A stretch of DNA of 64,000 bases from NCBI GenBank assembly GCA_902593165.1, contig CACJHI010000003.1, positions 25,067 through 89,066 of the forward strand, given 5' to 3'. This stretch comes from an uncultured Bacteroidota bacterium (GTDB lineage: Bacteria > Bacteroidota > Bacteroidia > Flavobacteriales > Flavobacteriaceae). The first letter of the stretch is position 1, and each line of letters starts with the position of its first letter. The notes below the pieces were generated by a model. The model was not told the origin of the DNA. It saw only the letters and a list, made by a program, of their open reading frames with translations, and ran no database searches. Positions 17,074 through 26,007 of the stretch are shown here, in pieces. The translations under genes were made by a program, and so were the position numbers.

Positions 17074-17117
17074 TGAAATTAATTAAGAAATACTGGTGGT
17101 GGAATTGCGAAATCTGA
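17073..17117 (+). CDS. trpL: trp operon leader peptide (14 aa, three consecutive Trp codons)
   Basis: A short frame, ATG to TGA, encodes MKLIKKYWWWNCEI. Three tandem TGG codons occupy 17094-17102, far beyond chance in AT-rich DNA where Trp codons are rare. It lies directly before a Rho-independent terminator and trpE, the layout of a classical ribosome-mediated attenuator. Ribosome stalling at the Trp codons under Trp shortage would favour the alternative RNA fold and read-through. The function is inferred from layout; the codons and terminator are seen directly. Confidence 0.88.
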   Translation: MKLIKKYWWWNCEI

Positions 17118-17162
17118 TTAATCGTGAATAAAACTGTTGTATAATAGCTTGTCTCACGACAG
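17105..17162 (+). promoter_or_regulatory. Proposed trp attenuator: competing RNA pairings 1:2 and 2:3
   Basis: Hand-found pairings fit an attenuator. Segment 1 (17105-17110, TTGCGA), just after the Trp codons, can pair with segment 2 (17122-17127, TCGTGA; two G-U pairs). Segment 2 can instead pair perfectly with 17154-17159 (TCACGA), inside the terminator hairpin. A further alternative pairs 17134-17140 (CTGTTGT) with 17156-17162 (ACGACAG; one G-U). Either alternative is exclusive with the terminator. These are manual pairings without free-energy values. Confidence 0.55.
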
Positions 17163-17173
17163 GCTTTTTTTTT
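17146..17173 (+). terminator. Rho-independent terminator of the trp attenuator
   Basis: Stem GCTTGTC (17147-17153) pairs with GACAGGC (17158-17164), one G-T pair, around a TCAC loop, and is followed by nine T residues. It ends 3 bases before the trpE ATG, so termination here would block the whole operon. It follows the Trp-rich leader peptide by 29 bases. Confidence 0.9.
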
Positions 17174-17176
17174 GCT

Positions 17177-18577
17177 ATGAAAAGAATAAAACTAAATAAT
17201 TATCATAAAAAAATCTTTGCAGATACAATTACTCCTGTAGAGGTATATTTAAAGATTAGAGATATTTTTCCTAATAGTCTATTGCTAGAAAATAGTGATT
17301 ACATGTTAGCGAATAATAATTACTCATTCATTTGTTTCAATCAAATTGGATTTATAAAAATAAAAAACAGTGAAGTTCACTGTTCTTATCCTGAAGGGGA
17401 AGATGAATCTAGAATGTTAGCTAAGGATGAAAAAATTTCAACTGTAATACATAATTATCTTGAAAAGTTTGATACAACAAATTCTGAGTTCAAATTTTTG
17501 AATAATGGACTTTTTGGATATATGAGTCATGAATCAGTTAAATATTTTGACTCAGTTAAAATTGAAAATAAAGATGACTTTGATATTCCAGATATTTATT
17601 ATGGTCTATACCAGAATATAATAGCAATTAGCCAGTACAATCATGAGGCACATATCTTTTGTAATTCTGTCAAAGAATCTCATAATATAGACTACGTAGA
17701 GTCTATTCTTAATAATAAAAGTTATTCAGTTTTTAACTTTAAGAAATCAGGGAAATCTGAATCACCAATTACAGATGATGAATATATTGATTATGTCAAA
17801 AGAGCTAAGGATCATTGTAAAAGAGGAGATGTTTTTCAATTGGTTTTATCAAGAAGATTCAAACAAAAATTTAGTGGTGATGAATTTAATGTATATAGAG
17901 CACTTAGATCAATAAACCCCTCACCTTATCTCTTCTTTTTTGATTATGGCGATTTTAAAATTTTTGGTAGCTCACCAGAGGCTCAAATTATTATTAAAGA
18001 TGGGAAATCAGAAATTCATCCCATTGCAGGAACATTTAAAAGAACTGGTAATGATGAGGAAGATCAAAAAACAGCAAAAGAGTTAGCAGAAGACCCAAAA
18101 GAAAACTCTGAACATATTATGTTAGTTGACTTAGCTAGAAATGATCTAAGTAGAAGCGGTAACAATGTAAAGATTGAGAAAAATAGAGAGGTTCAGTTTT
18201 ATTCTCATGTAATTCACCTTGTGTCTAAAGTTACCTCAATACTCAAGGAAAACATAAAGTCTTTTCAAGTTGTTGAGGATACTTTTCCTGCTGGTACATT
18301 ATCTGGAGCACCAAAACATAGGGCTCTTGAACTTATCGAAAAATATGAAAAAGTAAATAGGAACTTTTACGGTGGAGCAATTGGATATATAGATTTTAAC
18401 GGGAATTTTAATCATGCAATTATTATAAGATCATTTTTTAGTAAAAATAATGTATTGAATTATCAGGCAGGAGCAGGAATTGTGATTGATTCGATTCCTG
18501 AAAAAGAATTAGAAGAAGTAAAAAATAAACTAGGTGCATTAGATAAAGCTTTGGAAGAGGCTGAAAAGATAAAATGA
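17177..18577 (+). CDS. trpE: Anthranilate synthase component I
   Basis: Converts chorismate to anthranilate with ammonia supplied by TrpG; first committed step of Trp synthesis. 466 residues: an N-terminal Trp-binding domain followed by the chorismate-binding domain with HPIAGTFKRTG, DPKENSEHIMLVDLARNDL and TFPAGTLSGAPK. The N-terminal feedback motif, usually LLES, reads LLENS here (N39). The gene starts 3 bases after the attenuator terminator and its stop overlaps trpG by 4 bases. Confidence 0.97.
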   Translation: MKRIKLNNYHKKIFADTITPVEVYLKIRDIFPNSLLLENSDYMLANNNYSFICFNQIGFIKIKNSEVHCSYPEGEDESRMLAKDEKISTVIHNYLEKFDTTNSEFKFLNNGLFGYMSHESVKYFDSVKIENKDDFDIPDIYYGLYQNIIAISQYNHEAHIFCNSVKESHNIDYVESILNNKSYSVFNFKKSGKSESPITDDEYIDYVKRAKDHCKRGDVFQLVLSRRFKQKFSGDEFNVYRALRSINPSPYLFFFDYGDFKIFGSSPEAQIIIKDGKSEIHPIAGTFKRTGNDEEDQKTAKELAEDPKENSEHIMLVDLARNDLSRSGNNVKIEKNREVQFYSHVIHLVSKVTSILKENIKSFQVVEDTFPAGTLSGAPKHRALELIEKYEKVNRNFYGGAIGYIDFNGNFNHAIIIRSFFSKNNVLNYQAGAGIVIDSIPEKELEEVKNKLGALDKALEEAEKIK

Positions 18578-19140
18578 AAAAGATTTTTCTAATAGATAAC
18601 TATGATTCGTTTACATATAACCTTTTATATTATGTAGAGGAACTCGGGTGTGAAATAACAGTTAAAAGAAATGATATGTTTGAACTTGATGAAATTAAAA
18701 AGTATGATGCTGTTCTTATTTCACCAGGTCCGGGGATCCCATCTGAAGCAGGTAAGATATTAGATGTAATAAAAATGTATTACGATAAAAAAAACATTCT
18801 TGGAGTCTGTTTAGGTCAACAAGCTATTGCTGAAGCTTTTGGGGGAACCTTAAGAAATTTAAAGAAAGTTTATCATGGAGTTTCGTCTAAAATAAGAGTT
18901 ACTGATTCAGATTTAATCTTTAATAATATTGAATCCGAACTAGAAGTTGGAAGATATCATTCGTGGATAGTTGACAAACCAATTCCCAATGACTTTAAAG
19001 TAACTTCTATTGATGAGAATGGAGAAATAATGTCAATTAAACACAAAGATTATAATGTTAGAGGTGTTCAGTTCCATCCTGAATCAGTTTTGACACCAAA
19101 AGGAAAAATAATATTAAAGAATTGGATAAATAGCCTATGA
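18574..19140 (+). CDS. trpG: Anthranilate synthase component II (glutamine amidotransferase)
   Basis: Class I glutamine amidotransferase of 188 residues that provides ammonia to TrpE. The triad is visible: C79 (GVCLGQQ), H168 and E170 (FHPES). ISPGPGIP is the oxyanion-hole strand motif. It overlaps both neighbours by 4 bases (ATGA), so translation is coupled through the operon. It may also serve folate synthesis as PabA, since no separate pabA is visible in the window. Confidence 0.96.
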   Translation: MKKIFLIDNYDSFTYNLLYYVEELGCEITVKRNDMFELDEIKKYDAVLISPGPGIPSEAGKILDVIKMYYDKKNILGVCLGQQAIAEAFGGTLRNLKKVYHGVSSKIRVTDSDLIFNNIESELEVGRYHSWIVDKPIPNDFKVTSIDENGEIMSIKHKDYNVRGVQFHPESVLTPKGKIILKNWINSL

Positions 19141-20129
19141 AAAAAGTATTAAACAGATTGACACAATATGAAACATTAACAGAAGACGAGTCAAGAAATA
19201 TAATTATTGAAATTTCTGAGGGTAAACTTAATACAAGTGAAATATCATCTTTTTTGACAGTTTTTATGATCAGAAATATAACTATTGAGGAGCTAAATGG
19301 GTTTAGAAAAGCTTTAATTGAACTATCTCTTAAAATTGATCTTGAAGAGTTCGACCCAATTGATTTATGTGGAACGGGTGGAGACGAAAAAGATACTTTT
19401 AATATTTCAACGTTGGCTTCATTTGTAACAGCTGGTTCAGGAGTTAAAGTAGCAAAACATGGAAACTATGGAGTTTCTTCAAGCTGTGGATCAAGTAATG
19501 TTTTAGAAAGTCTAGGTCTAAATTTTAATAATGATTCTAATAAAATTAAGGAAGCGGTTGATAAAGCAAATATATGCTTTTTACATGCCCCTCTTTTTCA
19601 CCCTGCAATGAAGAATGTTGCACCAGTTAGAAAGGAACTAGGATTAAAAACTTTTTTTAATATGCTGGGACCAATGGTTAACCCATCTATACCAAAAAAG
19701 CAGATTGTAGGAGTATATAATCTTGAATTAGCTAGGATTTATAATTATTTATATCAGCTTACAGACATCAATTATAATATTATTCATTCATTGGATGGTT
19801 ATGATGAAATATCTTTAACTGGCAATACTAAGGTTTACTCTAGAAAAAGTGAATTTATTTTAGAATCTGAAGATTTTAATTTAAAGAATATTAACCCTAT
19901 GGATATTAAAGGGGGAATTGATATAAAATCATCATCGAAGATTTTTATGAATGTTTTAAATGGAGATGGATCAAATCATCAAGAGAATGTGGTTTGCGCA
20001 AATGCATCTTTAGCAATTGCAATCTCAAAGAAAATTTCAATTTTAGATGCTTTTGAAGAAGCAAAAGAATCTATTAAAAGCGGAAAAGCTTTAAAATGTT
20101 TTAATAATCTCATAAATATTATGAAATGA
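19137..20129 (+). CDS. trpD: Anthranilate phosphoribosyltransferase
   Basis: Transfers the phosphoribosyl group from PRPP to anthranilate. 330 residues with the PRPP-binding motif CGTGGDEKDTFNIST, followed by KHGNYGVSSSCGSSNVLE and the NMLGPMVNP segment. The protein is a stand-alone TrpD, not fused to TrpG. It overlaps trpG and trpC by 4 bases each. Confidence 0.97.
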   Translation: MKKVLNRLTQYETLTEDESRNIIIEISEGKLNTSEISSFLTVFMIRNITIEELNGFRKALIELSLKIDLEEFDPIDLCGTGGDEKDTFNISTLASFVTAGSGVKVAKHGNYGVSSSCGSSNVLESLGLNFNNDSNKIKEAVDKANICFLHAPLFHPAMKNVAPVRKELGLKTFFNMLGPMVNPSIPKKQIVGVYNLELARIYNYLYQLTDINYNIIHSLDGYDEISLTGNTKVYSRKSEFILESEDFNLKNINPMDIKGGIDIKSSSKIFMNVLNGDGSNHQENVVCANASLAIAISKKISILDAFEEAKESIKSGKALKCFNNLINIMK

Positions 20130-20917
20130 AAATTCTTGATAAGATTGTTAGAGATAAGAAATTGGAGGTGGACAAATTATCCTCAAATAGTTCTATAAAA
20201 GAACTTGAGAGTACTAGTCTATTTTCTAGACAATGTATCTCTCTAAAAGATTCAATTCTTAATAGTTCTGGAGGGATAATATGTGAATTTAAAAGAAGAT
20301 CTCCATCAAATAATAATATTAATTATAAATCTAATATATCTGAGGTTGTAAAGGGATACCAAAAAGCTGGAGCTGCTGGACTATCAATATTGACTAATAA
20401 ACAATATTTTGATGGTGATATTCAAGATATTCTTGAAATAAGAGACATTACAAGTATACCTATTTTAAGGAAAGAATTCATTATTAGTGAGTATCAAATA
20501 ATCGAGGCGAAGTCAATTGGATCAGATGCAATTTTATTAATAGCATCAATATTATCAAAAGAAGAGATTAAAAATTATAGTTCATTAGCAAAAAATATAG
20601 GCCTTGAAGTACTTTTTGAGATTCATGATGCTGAGGAATTAGAAAAAATATCTGGGGAGAATATTGATATTATTGGAGTTAATAACAGAAATCTTGACAC
20701 ATTAGAAATTGATTTACAAAATAGTGTTGATCTATATAATAAGATTCCTAATAGTTTTGTAAAAATATCTGAAAGTGGCATTAGTGAAGTTGAATCAATC
20801 TTAAAGCTAAGAGAAGTTGGTTATCAAGGATTTTTAATTGGTGAAAACTTTATGAGAACAGATGATCCATTTGTGTCAGCTTATAATTTTATTAAAGAGG
20901 TTGAAAATGAAATTTAA
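20126..20917 (+). CDS. trpC: Indole-3-glycerol phosphate synthase
   Basis: Closes the indole ring to give indole-3-glycerol phosphate. 263-residue TIM barrel with catalytic Lys in ICEFKRRSPS and in LRKEFI, and the phosphate-binding ISESGI and GFLIGENFM segments. It is separate from TrpF, unlike the E. coli fusion. The trpF start lies inside its last four codons. Confidence 0.97.
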   Translation: MKILDKIVRDKKLEVDKLSSNSSIKELESTSLFSRQCISLKDSILNSSGGIICEFKRRSPSNNNINYKSNISEVVKGYQKAGAAGLSILTNKQYFDGDIQDILEIRDITSIPILRKEFIISEYQIIEAKSIGSDAILLIASILSKEEIKNYSSLAKNIGLEVLFEIHDAEELEKISGENIDIIGVNNRNLDTLEIDLQNSVDLYNKIPNSFVKISESGISEVESILKLREVGYQGFLIGENFMRTDDPFVSAYNFIKEVENEI

Positions 20918-21533
20918 AATTTGTGGACTATTTAATAATGAGAACATAAGCCAAGTAGCTGAATTAAATCCAGACTATATTGGTCATATTTTTTGGGAAA
21001 AATCAGTTAGATACGTGAAGAGTTTAACCCCAAGCCTTAATAAAGAGATTAAAAAAACTGGTGTCTTTTTTAATTCAGACACTGAAAATATAATTAATAA
21101 AATTAATGAGCATAATTTAGCTTGTGTTCAATTACACGGTGATGAATCACCAAAATTTTGTAGAAAGATTTTAGATACAGGGACACAGGTCATTAAGTCG
21201 TTTAGAGTAGATGATAATTTTGATTTTAGCATTTTGAGGAACTATGAAAATTATTGTGATTTATTTTTATTTGACTCAAAATCAGAACTTCCTGGTGGAA
21301 CCGGCAAGTCATTTAATTGGAAAAATTTAAAAAAATATGACCTAAAAAAGGATTTCTTTATTAGTGGTGGAATAGGGCTTCATTCTATTGAATCACTAAT
21401 TGAGCTATTTCAAATGGATCTTCCTATTTATGGTATAGATGTTAATAGTAGATTTGAGGATGACAACTATTTAAAGAAAATTGATGAATTAAAAACTTTC
21501 ATAGAAATAATAAAAAATGAAATATACAGTTGA
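20907..21533 (+). CDS. trpF: Phosphoribosylanthranilate isomerase
   Basis: Amadori isomerase of 208 residues. The N-terminal MKFKICGL gives the catalytic Cys of the KICG motif; QLHGDE and LFDSKSELPGGTGKSFNW carry the remaining catalytic Asp and phosphate-loop residues. The ATG at KICG is preferred over an in-frame ATG 45 bases upstream, because the family begins right at KICG. It overlaps trpC by 11 bases and trpB by 17. Confidence 0.95.
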   Translation: MKFKICGLFNNENISQVAELNPDYIGHIFWEKSVRYVKSLTPSLNKEIKKTGVFFNSDTENIINKINEHNLACVQLHGDESPKFCRKILDTGTQVIKSFRVDDNFDFSILRNYENYCDLFLFDSKSELPGGTGKSFNWKNLKKYDLKKDFFISGGIGLHSIESLIELFQMDLPIYGIDVNSRFEDDNYLKKIDELKTFIEIIKNEIYS

Positions 21534-22698
21534 TAAAAAGGGGTTTTATGGAAATTATGGAGGTGCTTTTGTACCTGAAATGCTATTTCCAAACCTTGAC
21601 GAATTAGAAAAAAATTATAATGAGATTATTAATGATCCGAGTTTCCAAGAGGATTATAATAAGCTCTTAAAGGATTATGTAGGGAGACCTACTCCATTGT
21701 ATTTTGCTGAAAGAATGTCAGAAAAATATAAATGTAAAATTTACTTTAAACGAGAAGACTTGTGTCATACAGGTGCACACAAAATAAATAATACAGTTGG
21801 TCAAATTTTACTTGCTAAAAGATTAGGAAAAAAAAGAATTATTGCTGAAACAGGAGCGGGTCAACATGGAGTTGCAACTGCAACAGTTTGTGCATTAGCA
21901 GGAATTGAATGTGTTATATATATGGGTGCTGTTGATATCAAAAGGCAGGCTCCAAATGTTGCTAGAATGAAAATGTTAGGTGCAAGTATTGTTGCTGCTG
22001 AATCAGGAAGTAAGACACTTAAAGATGCCACCAATGAAGCAATTAGAGATTGGATCAATAACCCTATAACTACTCACTACATAATTGGTTCAGTTGTAGG
22101 CCCTCATCCTTATCCAGATATGGTTGCTAAGTTTCAATCTATAGTTTCAGAAGAGATTAAGTCACAATTATATGAAAAAGAGGGAACTGAAAGTCCTGAC
22201 TATTTAATAGCTAATATAGGAGGTGGAAGCAATGCTGCTGGATTATATTATCATTATTTAGAAGATGAAAAAGTAAAAATTATTTCCGTTGAAGCAGCTG
22301 GAGAAGGTGTTAAATCTGGAAAAAGTGCTGCAACATCAGTTCTTGGAAAAACTGGTATTATTCATGGAAGTAAAACATTATTAATGCAGACTAAAGATGG
22401 ACAAATAATTGAACCTTACTCCATTTCTGCTGGCTTGGATTATCCAGGTGTAGGCCCTCTTCATGCTCATTTACTTGAAAGCAAAAGAGCCGATTTTATG
22501 TCAATAACAGATAGTGATGCTATGCTTGCAGGGCTAGAAGTTTCTAAACTTGAGGGTATCATCCCTGCAATAGAAACTGCCCATGCTTTTGCTGCATTTA
22601 AGTATTTAGATTTTAAACCTAATGAAATAATAGTTGTTAACTTTTCTGGAAGGGGCGACAAGGATTTAAACACATACATTGATTATTTTAATTTATAA
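21517..22698 (+). CDS. trpB: Tryptophan synthase beta chain
   Basis: PLP enzyme that condenses indole with serine. 393 residues, the usual length. PLP-binding K89 is in HTGAHKINN; GGGSNAAG binds the cofactor phosphate; the GRPTPLYFAERMSEK and GAGQHGVATATVCAL segments are typical TrpB1 marks. The stop shares one base with the trpA ATG (TAATG), fitting the tight stoichiometry of the alpha2beta2 complex. Confidence 0.98.
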   Translation: MKYTVDKKGFYGNYGGAFVPEMLFPNLDELEKNYNEIINDPSFQEDYNKLLKDYVGRPTPLYFAERMSEKYKCKIYFKREDLCHTGAHKINNTVGQILLAKRLGKKRIIAETGAGQHGVATATVCALAGIECVIYMGAVDIKRQAPNVARMKMLGASIVAAESGSKTLKDATNEAIRDWINNPITTHYIIGSVVGPHPYPDMVAKFQSIVSEEIKSQLYEKEGTESPDYLIANIGGGSNAAGLYYHYLEDEKVKIISVEAAGEGVKSGKSAATSVLGKTGIIHGSKTLLMQTKDGQIIEPYSISAGLDYPGVGPLHAHLLESKRADFMSITDSDAMLAGLEVSKLEGIIPAIETAHAFAAFKYLDFKPNEIIVVNFSGRGDKDLNTYIDYFNL

Positions 22699-23459
22699 TG
22701 AATAGAATAGATAAGAAATTAAGAGAAGAAGGAAAGTTATTATCAATATACTTTACTGCAGGATTCCCTAATCTTAATGATACTGCAGATATCATAATTA
22801 AGCTTCAAGAATCAGGTGTTGATATGATTGAAATAGGCCTTCCATTTAGTGATCCCCTTGCAGATGGTCCCACAATTCAAGATAGCTCTATGAGTGCTAT
22901 AAATAATGGGATGAATACAGACATACTGTTTAATCAATTAAAAGATATAAGAGATAAGGTTTCCATTCCATTAATTATAATGGGGTATTTTAATCCTATC
23001 CTTCAATATGGTGTTGAAAAATTTTGCAAAAAGTGTAATGAGATTGGAATTGATGGATTAATTATACCTGATTTGCCAATTGATTATTATTTAGAAAATT
23101 ACAAGTCAATATTTGAAAAGAATAAACTTTATAATATGTTTTTAATAGCTCCACAGACTTCTGATGATAGGATTAGAAAAATCGACTCAATTTCTAAAGG
23201 GTTTATTTATATGGTAAGTTCTTCTAGTATTACAGGCTCAAAAAATTCTTTTAGCTCTGAGCAAATAAATTATTTTGAAAGAATTGAAAAAATGAACTTA
23301 CATACACCAAGAATAATTGGTTTTGGAGTTGGAAATAAAGAAACATTTAATGTTACAGTAAATTATTCTAAAGGGGCAATAATTGGATCTGCATTTATAA
23401 AAAATCTTCATGAAAATGGTGTCGATTCAATAGATTCATTTATTAAATCAATAAGATAA
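22698..23459 (+). CDS. trpA: Tryptophan synthase alpha chain
   Basis: Cleaves indole-3-glycerol phosphate and channels indole to TrpB. 253-residue TIM barrel. Catalytic E46 (EIGLPFSDPLADGP) and D57 match the E. coli pair. The phosphate-binding GFGVGN and GSAF segments are present. It is the last trp gene of the operon; menG/ubiE starts one base after its stop. Confidence 0.97.
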   Translation: MNRIDKKLREEGKLLSIYFTAGFPNLNDTADIIIKLQESGVDMIEIGLPFSDPLADGPTIQDSSMSAINNGMNTDILFNQLKDIRDKVSIPLIIMGYFNPILQYGVEKFCKKCNEIGIDGLIIPDLPIDYYLENYKSIFEKNKLYNMFLIAPQTSDDRIRKIDSISKGFIYMVSSSSITGSKNSFSSEQINYFERIEKMNLHTPRIIGFGVGNKETFNVTVNYSKGAIIGSAFIKNLHENGVDSIDSFIKSIR

Positions 23460-23460
23460 A

Positions 23461-24165
23461 ATGAATAATAATAAATCCTCAAATTTTTTACATATAAAAA
23501 ACATCTTTGAATCTATATCTAGTGAATATGATTTTATGAATGATTTAATGACTTTTAAAAATCATTCTAAATGGAAAAAAGAAATAGCTGAAATTGCAAA
23601 ATATTCATCTCCTAAGAAAATTCTTGATGTTGCTACTGGCACTGGGGATATTGCAATAAACCTTAGCAAAATTAAAGGCTCAAAGATCGAAGGGGTTGAT
23701 GTATCTGGCAATATGCTTAAAATAGCACGTAAAAAAATTGACGAATTAAAAATTGATAATATAGTTCTTAAAACATGTGAAGCTGAGAATTTAGTTTTCG
23801 AAGATAATCACTTTGATATTGTATCAATTGGGTATGGAGTTAGGAACTTTAGCAATTTAAAAAAAGGTTTAAGTGAAAGTTATAGAGTTTTAAAGAAAGA
23901 TGGAAAGTTAATAATACTTGAAACTTCAATCCCAGAAAACTTGATAATTAGGTTCATGTATACCATAATAACTAGTATATACATTCCATTAATTGCTTTT
24001 ATTTTTTCGGGAAAAACAAAAGCATACCTTTACTTATTAGATTCTACAAAAAAATTTCCTCCAAAAAATAAATTCATAGAGATGCTTTACAGAACAGGTT
24101 TTGAAAAAGTTGAAACAAGAAAAAAACTTTATGGCGCCTCTACAATTTATATTATATCAAAATAA
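23461..24165 (+). CDS. ubiE: Demethylmenaquinone methyltransferase (UbiE/MenG family)
   Basis: SAM-dependent class I methyltransferase of 234 residues. The SAM motif is VATGTGDIAI; YDFMNDLMTF near the N-terminus and IGYGVRNFSNL are UbiE family signatures. In Bacteroidota, which use menaquinone, it should methylate demethylmenaquinone. It starts one base after trpA, so it is probably co-transcribed and partly under trp attenuation. Both pathways draw on chorismate, which may explain the link; that is inference. Confidence 0.93.
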   Translation: MNNNKSSNFLHIKNIFESISSEYDFMNDLMTFKNHSKWKKEIAEIAKYSSPKKILDVATGTGDIAINLSKIKGSKIEGVDVSGNMLKIARKKIDELKIDNIVLKTCEAENLVFEDNHFDIVSIGYGVRNFSNLKKGLSESYRVLKKDGKLIILETSIPENLIIRFMYTIITSIYIPLIAFIFSGKTKAYLYLLDSTKKFPPKNKFIEMLYRTGFEKVETRKKLYGASTIYIISK

Positions 24166-24178
24166 AATTAATACCAGA

Positions 24179-25519
24179 TTAATTAATATTTATTTTGTGA
24201 GATCCAAATTGGTTTCGTTGAGCCTGAATTAATTTTGTACTAAGAGATAAGCTAGAGATTTGATTTATATAACTCAATGCTTCACTAAAACATGGAAGAG
24301 ATACATCATTTTTTAATGACAGATTCAAAACATCAATCAGTCTAGGTTTAAGTTTATTAAGAATTTTGAATATTTTTTTATCATCAAGGATATTATCAAC
24401 TGAATAATCTTTGTATAAAGTATTAATTAGATCTGATTTTATAATGCTTCCATTTGACCAAACATTCAAAGCCTTTGAAATACTAATATCCCATCCATAA
24501 TTTTGATTTGCAGAATCAATTAATAAAAATGCTTGAACATAGTTTATTAGTCTACAAAAACTATATGCATCAGCTAATGAGCTAATGTTGATGTCATATT
24601 CATTAATGTCTTTTTTTATTGAATTACTGAACTTTAATCTTACATTATTATTTTTTGAAATAAACCTAGAATCTAGAGCAGCATTTAGCATACTCAATGA
24701 GCATCCAAGATCAACTCCGTATTTTAACATCCACCTACCAGTCCCGTTATCATCAGCTTTATCATCAATTATATCTAATAAAAAGTTACCATCTCTTTTT
24801 TCCAAAAGTTTGGTAGACGATATTTCAAGTAAATAACTATTTAAATCCGATTTACTCCATTTTTTAAAAATTTTTGCAATATCATCATATTCGTATTTAT
24901 TAGATTTAATCATAAGGTAATATATTGATGATATAAGTTGCATCTCAACATATTCTATGCCATTATGAACCATTTTAACAAAATGACCTTGGTTAGAATC
25001 TCCAAATAATTCAAAGCTTTTTGTGTTATTAATTGTGTTAGATGTTATTTTAGAAAAAATATTTTTTACTTCTTTGAATGCCTTTAAATCTCCACCTATC
25101 ATTATTGAAGGGCCTTTAAGAACTCCTTCAACTCCCCCAGAAATACCCATGCCGAGATATAATAAGTTTTTTGAATTAATTTTTTGATGATTTTTAAAAC
25201 TTACAGTTGGATTAGTATTACCTGCATCAATTAATATGTCATTTGAATCAAGGTTTTTAACACAGAGAGAAATTACTTCATCTAACGAGGGACCAGATGG
25301 AACAAGGACTAAAACTTTTCTGGGCGATGAGATAGAACTGATGAATTTATTTATATCATTAAATATTAAAGAGGATTCTAATTCTGAATAATGAGTTTTA
25401 ATATCTGTAGATGTATCAAAGCTTTTATCATATAGAGAAACTTTAATACCATTTGATGACATATTTCTTGCCAAGCTTGTCCCTATTCTACCTACTCCAA
25501 TTATTCCAAAATCAGTCAT
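24179..25519 (-). CDS. gnd: 6-phosphogluconate dehydrogenase, decarboxylating
   Basis: Oxidises 6-phosphogluconate to ribulose 5-phosphate. 446 residues, somewhat short and divergent for the family. The NAD(P) motif is GVGRIG (8-13), the substrate site SGG is at 127-129 with GVLKGPSIMIGG following, and the catalytic K182 and N186 lie in FVKMVHNGIEY. The C-terminus ends with QRNQFGSH, the counterpart of the family's RxxFGxH tail. It directly abuts gluconokinase, so gluconate catabolism is the likely job. Confidence 0.92.
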   Translation of the reverse strand: MTDFGIIGVGRIGTSLARNMSSNGIKVSLYDKSFDTSTDIKTHYSELESSLIFNDINKFISSISSPRKVLVLVPSGPSLDEVISLCVKNLDSNDILIDAGNTNPTVSFKNHQKINSKNLLYLGMGISGGVEGVLKGPSIMIGGDLKAFKEVKNIFSKITSNTINNTKSFELFGDSNQGHFVKMVHNGIEYVEMQLISSIYYLMIKSNKYEYDDIAKIFKKWSKSDLNSYLLEISSTKLLEKRDGNFLLDIIDDKADDNGTGRWMLKYGVDLGCSLSMLNAALDSRFISKNNNVRLKFSNSIKKDINEYDINISSLADAYSFCRLINYVQAFLLIDSANQNYGWDISISKALNVWSNGSIIKSDLINTLYKDYSVDNILDDKKIFKILNKLKPRLIDVLNLSLKNDVSLPCFSEALSYINQISSLSLSTKLIQAQRNQFGSHKININ

Positions 25520-26002
25520 TTATAATTCAGATTTAATTTTTTCAACAATAATATCAGGACTTTCAGTGATATCAATAAATTTACAATAATCAGGATATTC
25601 AATTATATTAAACTGAGAATCAAGTAAATCAGACTTAAAAAAATGATCTTCTCTGCTGTCAAGTCTCTTTTTTATTAAATCAAATGTTCCTTTAAGACAG
25701 AACCAATCTATATCTCCATGAACGCCATTTATCAGTGCTTGTCTGTAGGCCTCTTTTAAAGCAGAACAAGCAACTACAACGTTTTTGTTCTTTAGTCTAT
25801 TTATCTCGACAAAAATATCTTTAATCCATAACTCTCTATCATTATCATTTAATGGAATGTTATTATTCATTTTTTCAATATTTTCATTTGAGTGTAAATC
25901 ATCTCCCTCGATAAATTCGAATTTTAAATCTAAAGAAAGTTTTTTTCCAATTAAAGATTTACCAGAACCACTTACACCAAATAAAATTATGACTTTACCC
26001 AT
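25520..26002 (-). CDS. gntK: Gluconokinase
   Basis: P-loop kinase of 160 residues that phosphorylates gluconate to 6-phosphogluconate. Walker A is GVSGSGKS (9-16), EGDDLHS is the GntK family motif, and ACSALKEAYRQ follows. Its product is the substrate of the gnd enzyme encoded immediately downstream with no gap. It lies 5 bases downstream of the mevalonate kinase gene, so all four genes of this strand form one unit. Confidence 0.93.
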   Translation of the reverse strand: MGKVIILFGVSGSGKSLIGKKLSLDLKFEFIEGDDLHSNENIEKMNNNIPLNDNDRELWIKDIFVEINRLKNKNVVVACSALKEAYRQALINGVHGDIDWFCLKGTFDLIKKRLDSREDHFFKSDLLDSQFNIIEYPDYCKFIDITESPDIIVEKIKSEL

Positions 26003-26007
26003 ATCGG

